Position numbers and translations under genes: made by a program
Shown: one piece after another, positions 1 through 11,000 of the stretch
How positions within the stretch are numbered: position 1 is the stretch's first letter
Layout of the letters: each line of letters begins with the position of its first letter
Notes under the pieces: generated by a model
The model's input: only the letters and a program-made list of their open reading frames with translations
Told to the model about the DNA's origin: nothing
The model's database searches: none
Assembly: GCA_016946835.1 (NCBI GenBank)
Contig: JACVTC010000221.1
Location: forward strand, 96,333 to 160,332
Direction: 5' to 3'
DNA from: Neocallimastix lanati (nom. inval.)
Lineage: Eukaryota; Neocallimastigomycota; Neocallimastigomycetes; Neocallimastigales; Neocallimastigaceae
DNA length: 64,000 bases

Positions 1-974
1 TTATTTAGATAATTATTTAAATTATTATAATTATTATTACCAAAATTATTATTTAAATTATAATTATTTCTATAAATTTCTCTATTTCCATTATGCTTTT
101 TACCAAAACTAATCATGTTATGATGATTTTCAGCAACATTACTATTTAAATTATAATTTCTACGATAATAATTAATATAGTTTTTATTTCTATCAAATGA
201 ATTAAATTTATAATTATAATTATTATGGTTTTCAGGTATAAAATTTCTTCTTTTATTTATTTCCAAAATTCCAGTTCTTTCTAATTCCGCTAATTCTTTA
301 AACGAGTGTCTACAATTAATTGCTTTATGACCTAACTCATAGCATCTAAAGCACATAATTTTATTATTCTTATTGTTTTTATTGCTATTTAATTTATTCA
401 TTTTGCAATTATTATTATTCCATTTTTGATTATTATTCTTATAAATATTATTTAAATTTAAATTTAATTTCTTTTCAATTCTTTCAACTTTTTCTGCATA
501 TTTGATAGCTTCTTTTATATCTTCGATTTCTTCTTCTAATATTCTTAAACAAGGATATATTCTGGACCTGATTGAATTAACATAATTATTAACAGTAATT
601 AATTTCTTTATATTACTATCAATATCATTATATTTTCTTAAGTATTTATAATTAAAATTACTAATTGATTCATTTGAATTAATTTTTAAATTAATTAAGT
701 TCCAATATTTTACGCTTGATGTTATTTCTAGATATTCTTCTAAGGCTATTTTTATTTCTTTTAAGCTAGGAACCTGATTATTTTTTTCCTTTAATTCATC
801 AAGAACATACCTAATTTCTTTATTTACACATTCTTTACATAAAATAAATCTTCTTTCTTGTTCTTTTATATTCCATAATTCAAATAACTCAGTTAATTCT
901 TCTATCCATTCATTAATATCATTATTATAATTTTCTAATAATGGTAACGTATTTAATATCTTAAAAACATTCAT
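1..974 (-). CDS. Gag of an LTR retrotransposon (partial, runs off the left edge)
   Basis: An open frame starts at ATG 974 and stays open through base 1 for about 324 codons; I translated it line by line and found no stop. A CCHC zinc knuckle (CFRCYELGHKAINC) lies near 308-352, about residues 208-222, as in nucleocapsid parts of Gag. Before it is a Lys/Glu-rich helical region with LEEEIEDIKEAIKYAEKVERI. After it comes an Asn/Tyr/Arg-rich basic tail. A likely LTR (1183-2223) lies upstream, separated by a 208-bp leader, so this is gag of a minus-strand element whose pol lies outside the window. The Asn-rich tail resembles the tail of E2 Gag. Superfamily (Ty3 or Ty1) cannot be decided without pol. 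Confidence 0.8.
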   Translation of the reverse strand, partial: MNVFKILNTLPLLENYNNDINEWIEELTELFELWNIKEQERRFILCKECVNKEIRYVLDELKEKNNQVPSLKEIKIALEEYLEITSSVKYWNLINLKINSNESISNFNYKYLRKYNDIDSNIKKLITVNNYVNSIRSRIYPCLRILEEEIEDIKEAIKYAEKVERIEKKLNLNLNNIYKNNNQKWNNNNCKMNKLNSNKNNKNNKIMCFRCYELGHKAINCRHSFKELAELERTGILEINKRRNFIPENHNNYNYKFNSFDRNKNYINYYRRNYNLNSNVAENHHNMISFGKKHNGNREIYRNNYNLNNNFGNNNYNNLNNYLN

Positions 975-1167
975 CTTTAAAAAATTTTATTTATTCTTAT
1001 ATATTTTTTTATTATAATTTTCTATTTCAATTTAATATTATTATAACTATTACTATTATAATTATTAATAACTAATTTAAACTAATTAAATTCTTTTTAT
1101 ATATATACTAAATAATATTTATTATATATTTATTATGTAGATGTATTATTTTATTAATATTATTTTC

Positions 1168-1182
1168 ATATTATTTTGCTAT
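1168..1182 (-). promoter_or_regulatory. Candidate primer-binding site of the left-edge element
   Basis: Directly after the LTR end (1183) the minus strand reads ATAGCAAAATAATATG. It has no TGG start expected for a tRNA primer. Eleven bases (CAAAATAATAT) are complementary to a site inside the same LTR at about 1275-1285. This suggests self-priming as in E1, but the first four bases match only partly and no TATA box sits at the 36-nt spacing seen in E1, so it is tentative. The rest of 975-1182 is a featureless AT-rich leader. Confidence 0.3.
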
Positions 1183-2223
1183 TGTCACGCCCGGATTCTC
1201 CACCAAATTTGATACGGTATTTTATTTATGTATCTAAATTAATATTTATTTATGGGCAATGACAATAAGGAATTATGACAAAATAATATATTCTAATATT
1301 AAATAGAAATAACACATACAATAATACAAAATAAAGTAATAAATATATCTTTTTAATGTACTCTTTATTTATTATTAATTATTAATTATTACATCAATTA
1401 TTATTATTACTCTCTTACATAAATATTATAATTAATTATCTCAAATATACATAATATCTCTTTTTAACTATACTAAAATAAAATATAAAAATAGCTATTT
1501 ATGTGAATTAATTTATCATAAGTATATACTTATAAATAAAAGAATTCTCCGTTTAATGATTATTATTCTAAAATTATATATATTATTCTAAAATTATTAT
1601 TGACCAATAATATTTAAGTATTTCTTTAACCTAAAGAATCTACCTAAATACCATTTTTATAGTGGTCACGTATCATAAAATTTGTAAAAGGAAATCTTGG
1701 TATAGCTGTTAGAGCTATAGCCATGAATCGAACTACTCGATTTCGATTCACACTTAAACCTACTTTTTGAATATTTTATTTTCATTGTTCTAGTTAATTC
1801 TTTCTGTATTTTCTTTAAGAATTTCATAGAAATTCTTAATAATTAAATTGAATTTTTTATATTATTTTATCCTTTCTTCCATTAGTTTCTAAATTAACCG
1901 AGAAAATCAGTTTTAAACGATTTTTCTAAGAGTCTAAAATTTTTGAAAATCATACAAACTGTTTTTCCGTAAAAAGTATAAATATGAGTAAATTTTCACA
2001 AAAGAAATATTTTTAATTAGTGCTTTTATTAATTGATTAATTAATAATAAGTAATTTGATATATTACAATATTAATTGATTAATTAATAATTAAATATTT
2101 TAAATAAATTTATCTTTAAAAAATATTAAATAAAACAATTTCTAGCAAAACATTTTTTTTACTTATTATTAATATTCAGTGTTGCCTATTGTTTTCTCCT
2201 ATTTGAGTGTCCCACTCGTTACA
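1183..2223 (-). repeat. LTR, family B (5' LTR of the left-edge gag element)
   Basis: The segment starts TGTCACGCC and ends CTCGTTACA, giving TG...CA ends. It lies next to the gag leader, and its right edge cuts exactly into an A-family LTR that resumes at 2224. Related sequence recurs around 15830-15965 and 21240-22350. The GC-richer ends (CCCGGATTCTCC) are unlike the AT-rich body. The left-side target copy is outside the window, so the insertion footprint cannot be confirmed. Confidence 0.6.
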
Positions 2224-3180
2224 CTAACAAATAATTATATTTTCTTAGTTAAGTTATAATAACTATAACTTTATTTAATTACATTTAATATTTATTCATT
2301 AAATTTATTTAATTTAATTTTAAATATTCATTAATTTAACAAATTTTATTTAATTAATTTTAAATAATATATTTACAATATGTTAAATTCTCTACTGTAA
2401 CTAATGTATTCTATATTATATTGTATTCTGTATTTTATAATGTATTCTGTACTTTATAATGTATTCTGTATTTTATAATGTATTCTGTATTTTATAATGT
2501 ATTCTGTATTTAATAATGTATTCTGTATTTTATAATGTATTCTGTATTTTATAATGTATTCTGTATTTTATTAACTATTTAATTTTATATTTTTAATATA
2601 AGGATAAATTATATGATCGAAATATCTTTTATTATTTTATTCTTTTATTTTCGATCATTAGATTATATTGGAAAATCGGTTAATTAAGATTTTTTACAAT
2701 TACTTTTTAGAAGTAATCGGTTTTACTTAATTAATGCGATGATCGATATGGATAGAATATCGATCGAAAACTTATCTAGGTTTTTCTATCTAATCTTTTC
2801 CTAGATAAGAGATTTGTTAAGATTAGAAAACCCTTTCTTATTTAAAATTTTTTCATAAAAAAATATAAATAAGGCTCTTGAGTTTTCTTTGAGAAATCAA
2901 GAGTTATTATTATAAAAACATAGTTATAATAGTAACAATTTTATATTTTTAACTTTAATAAATTAATAAAATATTTTATTCAAAAAACATATTTTTAAAA
3001 TCAAATTTATACAAACAATTCTTTTTTTGCTTTTGTGTTATTATTATAATTAATTTTATAATAAACTCTTGAGGTAAAAAAAAAAAAATTATTTTATTTT
3101 ATTTTCTCAACTTAATGAATTAGTCGTTAAGTTGTAGTTAATAATTCTATTTTGAGTTAGTTCTTAATAGAATTATAACA
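2224..3180 (+). repeat. LTR, family A, copy A1 (5'-truncated)
   Basis: It matches the complete A6 LTR (48251-49127) from about its base 23 onward, including the polypurine/palindrome core and the end TTCTTAATAGAATTAT. The first bases are missing because the B-family element interrupts it. The core has TATAAAT at 2864, a hairpin (CTCTTGAG...TCAAGAG), and AAGAGTTATTAT at 2899-2910. This is the TATA / hairpin / primer layout described for E1. Confidence 0.75.
2403..2575 (+). repeat. Minisatellite inside LTR-A
   Basis: About nine tandem units of roughly 19-20 bp (AATGTATTCTGTATTTTAT) lie inside the LTR. The same motif occurs in fewer units in other A-family LTRs (48449-48520; minus-strand forms near 19337, 20984 and 22992-23066), so copy number varies between LTR copies. 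Confidence 0.75.
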
Positions 3181-3211
3181 CAACGATGGTAGACTCGTGT
3201 TAGCACGTATA

Positions 3212-3262
3212 AATTTAAAATCAAGCAGGGGGGACGGATATTACCCTGTTTGATTTTAAATT
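3212..3262 (+). other. Long perfect-stem hairpin
   Basis: AATTTAAAATCAAGCAGGG (3212-3230) pairs with CCCTGTTTGATTTTAAATT (3244-3262). This gives a 19-bp stem with one G-T pair and a 13-base loop. It lies 31 bp after LTR A1. Role unknown; it could be an RNA structure in a retroelement leader or a small inverted-repeat relic. Confidence 0.7.
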
Positions 3263-4664
3263 ATAAAAAAAATTTTCTTTTTATTAAAATTATTTATTAT
3301 TTTATTAATATTAAAATTTATTTTTGAAGTACATATTTAATTTTTAAGAATTTTTACAATATTTATATTTTTTTATAAATTTAAAGTATAATTATTTGTT
3401 TATAATTTAAGTAATTTTATAGAATTATTGAGTTAATTTTATATCAATAATTCATTTTTGTTTTAATTTTTATAAATATAATAATATAATATTTAAATAT
3501 AATTTAATTAGAAATAATTATAAAGCAAATATATAGAAAATAGTTTTTACTATTTTCTTTGATATTTTTAAGTTAAATAAATTGTTTTTAAGGATTAATA
3601 TAATAAATTTAATAAATCTTTAATTATTTTAAATAATACTTGTAATTATTTTCAAAAATAAAATAAAATTTTTATAATATTTAATTAATAAATTTGATAA
3701 TATTTAAATAATAAATTTTTATAATAATTAATAATTTTTAATAATAATTTTTAATAATAAATTTAATTAATAATCTTAATAATTTTATAATAATATTTAA
3801 TAGTTATAATAAATATATTTTTATAATAATATTTAATAATCTTAATAATTTTATAATATTAATAGTTTATAATAATTTTTATAATAATATTTAATTAATA
3901 ATTTCAATAATTTTATAATAATTTTATAATAATATTTAATTAATAAATTTAATAATTCAAAATATCTTAAAAGTATATAATTTTTAATATTTACAATAAT
4001 ACTTTAATATATACATATGTTTAATAATATACAACAAATTAATTAAAATTGATTTAATATTATTTACAAGCTAAATTTAATTTATAGTAAAATAAATTAT
4101 TTTTACAATGAGGTTTAGGTTATGAAGAATATAGGAAAGTACAATTTAATTAAAGAATAATTAATAATATTTTATAACAAAATAAATGTTATTAATTCAT
4201 TCTTTACTAACGATGGTACAGGACTTTTCATTTATTTATTTTCAATAATAATATACTCTAATTAATTCTAATTAAACTTATTTATTTATTCCTGAATATT
4301 ATCTAAACTAATTAAACTCAACATTAATATTCTCACTAATGTTTTTAAATATAAACTAAGCTCTCTTTTATTTTATTTTAAACCCCTTAACTAACTTAAT
4401 TATTATTTAAACTTAAAACTATTGTATTAACAACACAGCTTAACACTAAATTAAAACACCCTTAATTTATTTTACCTTATTTTATTCTAAAATTTAATTT
4501 ATAAAATTTAAGAGAGAGTTTTTAATATTTTTTGATTTTACAAGTTATTTATAGAATTTAATGAAGTTTTTTAATTGGTTCAAATAAATTTTTAATTAAT
4601 TAAAATAAAATAATGTATAAAAAATAATAAAATAATATATAAAAATAATAAAAATTAAAATAAA

Positions 4665-4880
4665 AATAAAAGTAAAAGTAAAAATACAAATAAAAATATA
4701 AAATAAAAATAAAGATATAAGATAAAAATAATATAATAAAAATTAAAGTAAAAATACAAATAAAAATTTAAAATAAAAATAAAGATATAAAATAAAAATA
4801 ATATAATAAAAATTAAAGTAAAAATACAAATAAAAATTTAAAATAAAAATAAAGATATAAAATAAAAATAATATAATAAA
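4665..4880 (+). repeat. 70-bp tandem repeat, about three units
   Basis: The phrase AAAATACAAATAAAAAT recurs at 4681, 4751 and 4821 with the surrounding bases, giving a 70-bp period. Units are A-rich (AAAATAAAAATAAAGATATAA) with few differences. Confidence 0.8.
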
Positions 4881-5702
4881 AAGAAATAAAAACAAATATA
4901 ATGTTAAAAAGTAAACAGATTGAATTTAACGAGGAATCAGGTTGATATATCTATATAATATAACTATATAGATATAAGTAAATTACTAAAATAAAAGAGT
5001 TATAAAGTTAAATTTGTTAATTTAACACTTAATTAAAACTAATAATTGGTTTGATATGATAAAAATTTTTATTTATTAATAAAAATATATAGTTATATTA
5101 TAATAGGTTAACTATAACCTTACAAAGAACAAAAAGATAAATTTGAATTTTCTTTTTATACTTTGTAGGTTTGAGAATATCGATAATAATAATATAAAGT
5201 TGATAATAATAATATTTAGTATAAGAATATGTTTAATATAAATAAATTATATTTTTTAATCTAATATATTAGCTAATATATATAATATAATATTAAATTT
5301 AAATATTTAATATAGTAATTAATAATTAATAATTAATTAAATTAATATAACATAAATTAATACATAAACATTAATTTATGAATCAAGGATGACATGACCA
5401 AATGATTCATGTTAATAAATATTTTATTTATTAATAATATTTAAGTTTAATATGATATCATTAGAATCAGTAGGCCTAAGCTGGTCCTAAGATGATCAAA
5501 TAACTTATAATATTATAAAATAAATAAAATTTAAAGAATAATTAATGAATTATAAGTTTTTATTAATTATTTTGTTTTTAATAATTTTAATTGAAATTAA
5601 TTGAAATTGAAATTTAATTCAGTTGTAATTTCAACATATAAAATAATAAATTTAATAATATAAGCAATATTAGATTGTTCTGTATTAACGAAGCTTGAAG
5701 AT

Positions 5703-5774
5703 GGAGGGTTGGCGCAACGGTAGCGCGTCCGCCTCCAGAGCGGAAGGTTGGGTGTTCGAATCACTCACTCTCCA
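5703..5774 (+). tRNA. tRNA-Trp (CCA)
   Basis: This 72-nt cloverleaf has acceptor GGAGGGT paired with ACTCTCC and discriminator A. The D arm is GGCGCAACGGTAGCGC. The anticodon stem CCGC/GCGG encloses loop CTCCAGA with anticodon CCA, and the T loop is TTCGAAT. A T-rich run follows (from 5777), suitable as a Pol III terminator. I saw no intron and no LTR end within 20 bp upstream, unlike the other tRNA genes here. Confidence 0.93.
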
Positions 5775-6600
5775 AATTTTTACTCTTTTTTTTTTCTTTT
5801 TTTTTTTATTTATTAATTATTATCTTATTTATTATAAAGTAATATTTTGTTTTTAATTAATTGTTGTTGAATTACTAATGTATAATTCGACATATTGATC
5901 TAGTAACACAAAGACTATAAAATTTTCTATTCTTTATTTTGATATTATATTCTATGTTATATTGTGATTAAGGTAATTTATAATAATATATATATATATA
6001 ATAAAAATATTATTTAATAAAGTGATTCGTGAAAATATTATAAATAATAATGTAAAAGGTGGAATTTACAAAGTAGTTTATTAGAATATAATTATAATTT
6101 ATAATAATAATAATTAAATATATAAATATATTGGTGAAATGTATATTAATTAGTGATGATAGTTAATAATTAAAAAATTATAAATTATTATTATTAAGAG
6201 TTTATATTTACATTTGATGAAAATAATGTATAATAATTATATAATAAATAAATTAATAAACAAATAAAAAAAAAAATTCATTTAAATAGTTTCATATAGA
6301 ATATTATAGAATATTGTTATCTATTATTATTTAGTGTTATTATTATATTATATATTTATTTCATTTCATTTTATTTTATTTTATATTATATTATATTATA
6401 TTATATTATTTTATTTATATTTATATTTTTGTTAAAATATTAATTAGAATAAATTATCTTTTTAATTAATTCATTAATTTTAGGAATATTAAAAATATTT
6501 AGAAATTAATATTTACTACAAAAAAATTATATTTTAAAAGGACTTTATTTGAATTATTTGAAATCAATTTATTTCAATAATTTGATCTTAAGTAAATAAT
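5775..6600. other. AT-rich spacer; holds a dispersed repeat at 6112-6290
   Basis: No gene is seen. The stretch 6112-6290 (AATTAAATATATAAATATA ... ACATTTGATGAAAATAATG) is similar to 47872-48066, which lies downstream of the tRNA-Arg-like gene. The pair is therefore a dispersed repeat near tRNA genes. A short ATTTT/TATTA repeat lies near 6360-6410. Confidence 0.5.
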
Positions 6601-6679
6601 TTTAAACTATTAACCCTAACTTAAAAAAAATAAAAAAATAAAAATAAAAATAAAAAAAAAAAATAAAATAAAATAAAAT

Positions 6680-6842
6680 AAAAAAAAATAAATAGTTGAA
6701 ATATAAATATAAAGTACAGATTGAATAAAATAAAATAAATTAAAATAAATAGTTGAAATATAAATATAAAGTACAGAGTGAATAAAATAAAATAAATTAA
6801 AATAAATAATTGAAATATAAATATAAAGTACATATTTAATAA
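6680..6842 (+). repeat. Three diverged satellite monomers next to tRNA-Cys
   Basis: Three units of the form AATAGTTGAAATATAAATATAAAG then TACAGATTGAATAAAATAAA occur at about 6690, 6750 and 6807, followed by AAAAT runs to about 6920. The core matches the minisatellite that fills 56065-64000, but these copies carry GTTGAAA where the array has GTAGAA. They may be a seed or an old relic of that satellite. Confidence 0.8.
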
Positions 6843-6966
6843 ATTAAAATAAATAAAATAAAATAAAATAACATAAAAAAAATAAAATAAAATAAAATAA
6901 AATAAAATAAAATAAAATAAAAACTAAATAAAATAAAGAATTGAAATTAAAAATAAAAAAAGAAGA

Positions 6967-7038
6967 AGGGGCGTTCCGGATTTGAACCGAAGACCTATTG
7001 ATCTGCAGTCAATTGCTCTACCGCTTAGCTAACACCCC
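6967..7038 (-). tRNA. tRNA-Cys (GCA), copy 1
   Basis: The 72-nt cloverleaf on the minus strand has acceptor GGGGTGT/ACGCCCC, anticodon loop CTGCAGA (anticodon GCA), T loop TTCAAAT, and U at position 73 as usual for tRNA-Cys. The D stem has GCTA against GAGC, one mismatch compared with GCTC in the other two copies. It lies 15 bp downstream of tRNA-Ser in the same order and orientation as the pairs at 23369 and 31234. Confidence 0.92.
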
Positions 7039-7053
7039 TTTAAATTAACCAAG

Positions 7054-7135
7054 CGTCAGCTGCAGGGTTTGAACCTGCGCGGGCAGAGCCCACCAGATTT
7101 CAAGTCTGACTCCTTAACCACTCGGACAAACTGAC
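7054..7135 (-). tRNA. tRNA-Ser (TGA), copy 1
   Basis: This 82-nt gene has the long variable arm of tRNA-Ser. Acceptor GTCAGTT pairs with AGCTGAC, and the discriminator is G. Anticodon stem TCAGA/TCTGG encloses loop CTTGAAA, anticodon TGA. T stem GCAGG/CCTGC is perfect, better than in the other two copies, so this is the best-preserved copy. E1 is inserted with its near LTR edge 16 bp from the tRNA 5' end. Confidence 0.93.
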
Positions 7136-7146
7136 TACTTCCCTCT

Positions 7147-7151
7147 GTTTT
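7147..7151. repeat. E1 target-site duplication, left copy (GTTTT)
   Basis: GTTTT immediately precedes TGTAAAG at 7152 and is matched by GTTTT at 13397-13401 right after the other LTR. Confidence 0.85.
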
Positions 7152-8082
7152 TGTAAAGAATTAAATTTAAACTTAATTAAATTTAACCCTTTTCTACAAT
7201 TAATACTAATATTAATCGAGAAATTAAAAAAAAAAGAAAATACTTAACGAAACTTAAAATAGGGTAGGAGTTTATTATAAGAGATTAGTTCAAATAAAAT
7301 TTTTATTAAAATATTTTTTGTTAAAAATAATTTTTATTTAGATTTTTGTTATTTTTAAAAAATTAAAAATTTATTTTGTTTATTATTATAATTGTATTCT
7401 TATAATAATAACTCTTGATTTTCAAAATAAAGAAAATCAAGAATTATTTATAGTAAAGTTCCAAATCTTAATGAATAACTTTTTAGGAAAAGATTTGGGA
7501 GAAAAACCTAAAAAGTTTAATGATCAATTATTAATAAAATTGATCATATGTTAATTGAATAAAAACCGATATTTTCCAATCGGAAAACTTCAATTAACAT
7601 TTATTTTATTTAAACAATGTCAATTATACATGACATTGTTTTATTTTAATTAATTTTTTAAATATTAATTATTCTTTTTTCATTTGATTTGTTACATTAT
7701 GATTTTAATATAATTTTATAATTATTTCTAAATTATAATTCTATAATTTATATTAGATTTGTTTAAAATTATATTAATGTAACAATTATTTGAATTAAAA
7801 CTTAACATATAATTATCAAATGAATTTTAACAAATATAAAAAATATTAATGTTTAATTATTTTAATATTATTAATTAATACAATGATAAAGAATAATAAT
7901 TTTACAATATTAATTTTAAATTATTAATAATAATTTTATATTAAAAATATTTTATAATAAAGTTAATAAATTTTATTAAATAATTATTATTTTATTTAAT
8001 AAAGATTAATAATTATTTTTTATTTTAATAAAGATTAATAATTATTTTTTATTTTAATAAAAATTAATTATTATTCTTTACA
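7152..8082 (-). repeat. E1 3' LTR
   Basis: The 931-bp LTR has inverted ends TGTAAAGAA...TTCTTTACA. It is the 3' LTR because the gag-pol frame reads toward it and stops 9 bp away. The short purine run AAAGGG just before it (minus strand, near 8087-8093) is the polypurine-tract candidate. Confidence 0.92.
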
Positions 8083-8091
8083 TTGCACCCT

Positions 8092-11000
8092 TTAGGATGT
8101 GTTCCCATAATTGGAATGCTCTTTTAAATCTTGATTTCTTTCAACGTAGGGTTCCAATTGGGAGATGTGGAATATTGGATGTAAGTGTAAATTACTTGGA
8201 AGTTCCAACCGGTAATTCATGCGTTTTAATTTTTCCGTTATTCTGAATGGACCTAAGTATTGTGAAGCTAGCTTCTTCGCCGGCTCGTTGGTGAAATAAT
8301 ATCTTTTTAACCACACTTTATCGTTAATATTAAAATTTGGACCATGTTGTTTCTTGAGGTCATTATACTTTTTGAAATCTTCTTTAGCTTTGACCAGATG
8401 AGCTTGAAGAGATTGAAAATGGGCCGACCAGTCTCTTGTAAGAACTGAAGCATTATCCTTCAAAAGAATTGGAGGGGAATCAATAATACTATTTGGATTA
8501 AATCCAAAATTGGCATAGAAGGGAGAGACACCAATAGACTGATGGAGCGAATTATTATAGGCAAATTCACATAAAGGCAGGTAATAACACCATTCATTTT
8601 GTGCTGAAGAGCAGTAGCAGCGAAGATATTGTTCCACAACGGCATTTGCACGTTCAATTTGGCCATTAGACTGTTGGTGGTGAGCAGTGGCGAGATTAGG
8701 CTGAATATGCAAAGCAGAACAAAGAGAAGTCCAAAATTCCGAAGAAAATTGACTACCATGATCGGAAACGCTCGTTTTAGGGAACCCGTGATATCTAAAA
8801 ACGTTGAAAAGAAGAAGCTTAGCAGTAAGATCTGCTGAAGGAACATCCGAACAGGGAACCAAATGGATCATTTTGGTGAGGTGATCCGAAACAACCATGA
8901 TACACGAGCAATCTTGAGAACTTGGCAATGAGACAATAAAGTCAACACCGATAATCTCCCATGGTTTTTTAGGAACCGGGAGAGGAAGAAGTTTACCATA
9001 AGGCTTATGTCTTCTGGTTTTGCATCTTCCGCAAGTTTCACAAGATAGGATGTAGTTTTCAACATCCTTCCTCATGTTAGGCCACCAATAATAACGTTTT
9101 AATTTATCCATAGTTTTATGGATTCCTTGGTGACCGCCTAAAGGGGAGTCATGAAAAGATTGTAAAATCTTTGTTCTAAGAAGAGATGGCACTATTATTC
9201 GTCCTTGGAAGTGTAGAACACCACGAATAAGACTAAACAATGAGCTTTTGATTTCTTTTGATTTAGATTTTAGTTTGCTCATTGTTTCTTTGCAGAATTT
9301 GTCTTGTTTTTGTAAATCGATTAATTTATCAATTTTTTCATAAGCTGTACAGCATATTGGGTTGTCATTGGGAATGGCACATGCTATTGGGGAATTATTT
9401 TCTTGATAATCCGGCCTTCTTGATAAGGAATCTGGCTTTCCACTTTTAGTTCCAGGTCTGTAGGAAATACGAAAATCAAATTTAGATAAGAAGAGACTCC
9501 ATCGTATTTGTCGTTGATTTAAATGTTGTGGTTTCTTTAAGTACAACAAGTTTTTGTGGTCCGTTATAACTTGAATTGGATACTTCGCACCTTCTAAATG
9601 GTGCCTCCATACGTCAAAGGCTGTTATAACGGCAAGGAGTTCCTTATCATAAATTGTATAGTTCTTTTCATTCGAGTTAAGAGACCTTGAGTAGAACGCA
9701 ATAGGATGAAGTAGCTGATCATTTTCTGAGATTTGAGATAAGACACAGCCAATAGCATAGTTGCTTGCGTCTGTTTCGACAATAAATTCTTTGTTATAGT
9801 CTGGAAAGATAAGGATTTCATTGGATAAAAAAGATTTTTTGAGATTTTTGAAAGCATTTTCGGCTTGATCATTCCAGATATATTCACTATTTTTCTTCAA
9901 AAGTATGCGGAGAGGTTCCATAATTTCGGCAAAATTTTTTATAAATCTTCGATAGAAATTACAAAGTCCAAGGAAACTTTGTAATTCCTTAACATTCTTA
10001 GGAGTTGGCCATTCAATTATCGATTTTACTTTATTTTGATCCATTGTGAGGCCGTTAACCGAAATTGTAAATCCAAGGAAAGTTGTTTCTTTAACATGGA
10101 ATTCGCATTTTTCTTTCTTAACATATAGGCCATTTTTTATTAATAACGAAAGCACATTTTTAACATGAACGATATGATCTTCAAGATTATTTGAGTAAAT
10201 AATTATATCATCCAAGTAAACTTGGACGTGATCACCAATAAGTTCACCAAGGACATCTTGAATAAAATGCTGGAATACGGACGGAGCATTTCTTAATCCG
10301 AAGGGCATCACCAAGTATTCGAAATGGCCGATGGGAGTTCTGAATGCTGTGAGATATTCATGGCCTTCTTTAACCCTAACAAGATTGTAGGCCGATCTTA
10401 GGTCTAACTTTGAAAATATTTTGGATCCCTTAAAGGCTTCAATCAAGTCATTAATTCTTGGTAGAGGATAGCTATTTCTAATAGTTACTGCGTTTAGCCT
10501 CCGATAATCAGCACAAAGTCTGAGGGTTCCATCTGGTTTTCTTACAAATAAAATTGGAGCACCAGCGGGTGATCTGGATTTTCTTATGAATCCTTTAATA
10601 ATATTTTCTTTGATATAATCTTTAAGTGCACTCATTTCGACTTGTGACAATGAGTAAATTGGACCAAAATAGAGTTGACTTCCAGGGATAAGATCAATGG
10701 ATATGTCGTATGGCCTATGTGGAGGCAATTTGTCAGCCTCCTGTTTTTTAAACACAAGAGTTAGATATTTGTAATACTTGTTAATTATTTTTTCTGTCCT
10801 TGAAACTTCTTTTTTAATTTCGGGCATAGCTCCGCATATATCATTTTCGTAAAGTTCATCTTCTGAAATGGAAGAAGGAATTATTGAATCAGTAGTATCG
10901 TCAACCATTGGCGCGGCTACTTCAGAGGAATGAAAAACAAATTTGTTTCCTTTTGCTGAAGGACAATGATTACTACAGAAACGTTCTAAGAAATATATCT

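Larger units (their letters stand above)
3181..5702. other. AT-rich non-coding stretch with decayed repeat sequence
   Basis: I see no gene. Two distinctive parts are listed separately: a long hairpin (3212-3262) and a 70-bp tandem repeat (4665-4880). The phrases AACGATGGTAGACTCG (near 3183) and AACGATGGTACAGGAC (near 4209) resemble each other and may be remains of one repeat family. The rest is A/T-rich spacer up to the tRNA-Trp gene. Confidence 0.5.

Noticed and set aside
6621-6833. Open frame on the minus strand, Phe/Ile/Tyr/Leu-rich
   Set aside because: It is a translation of the satellite-like repeat and AAAAT runs; composition is set by the repeat, not by a protein.
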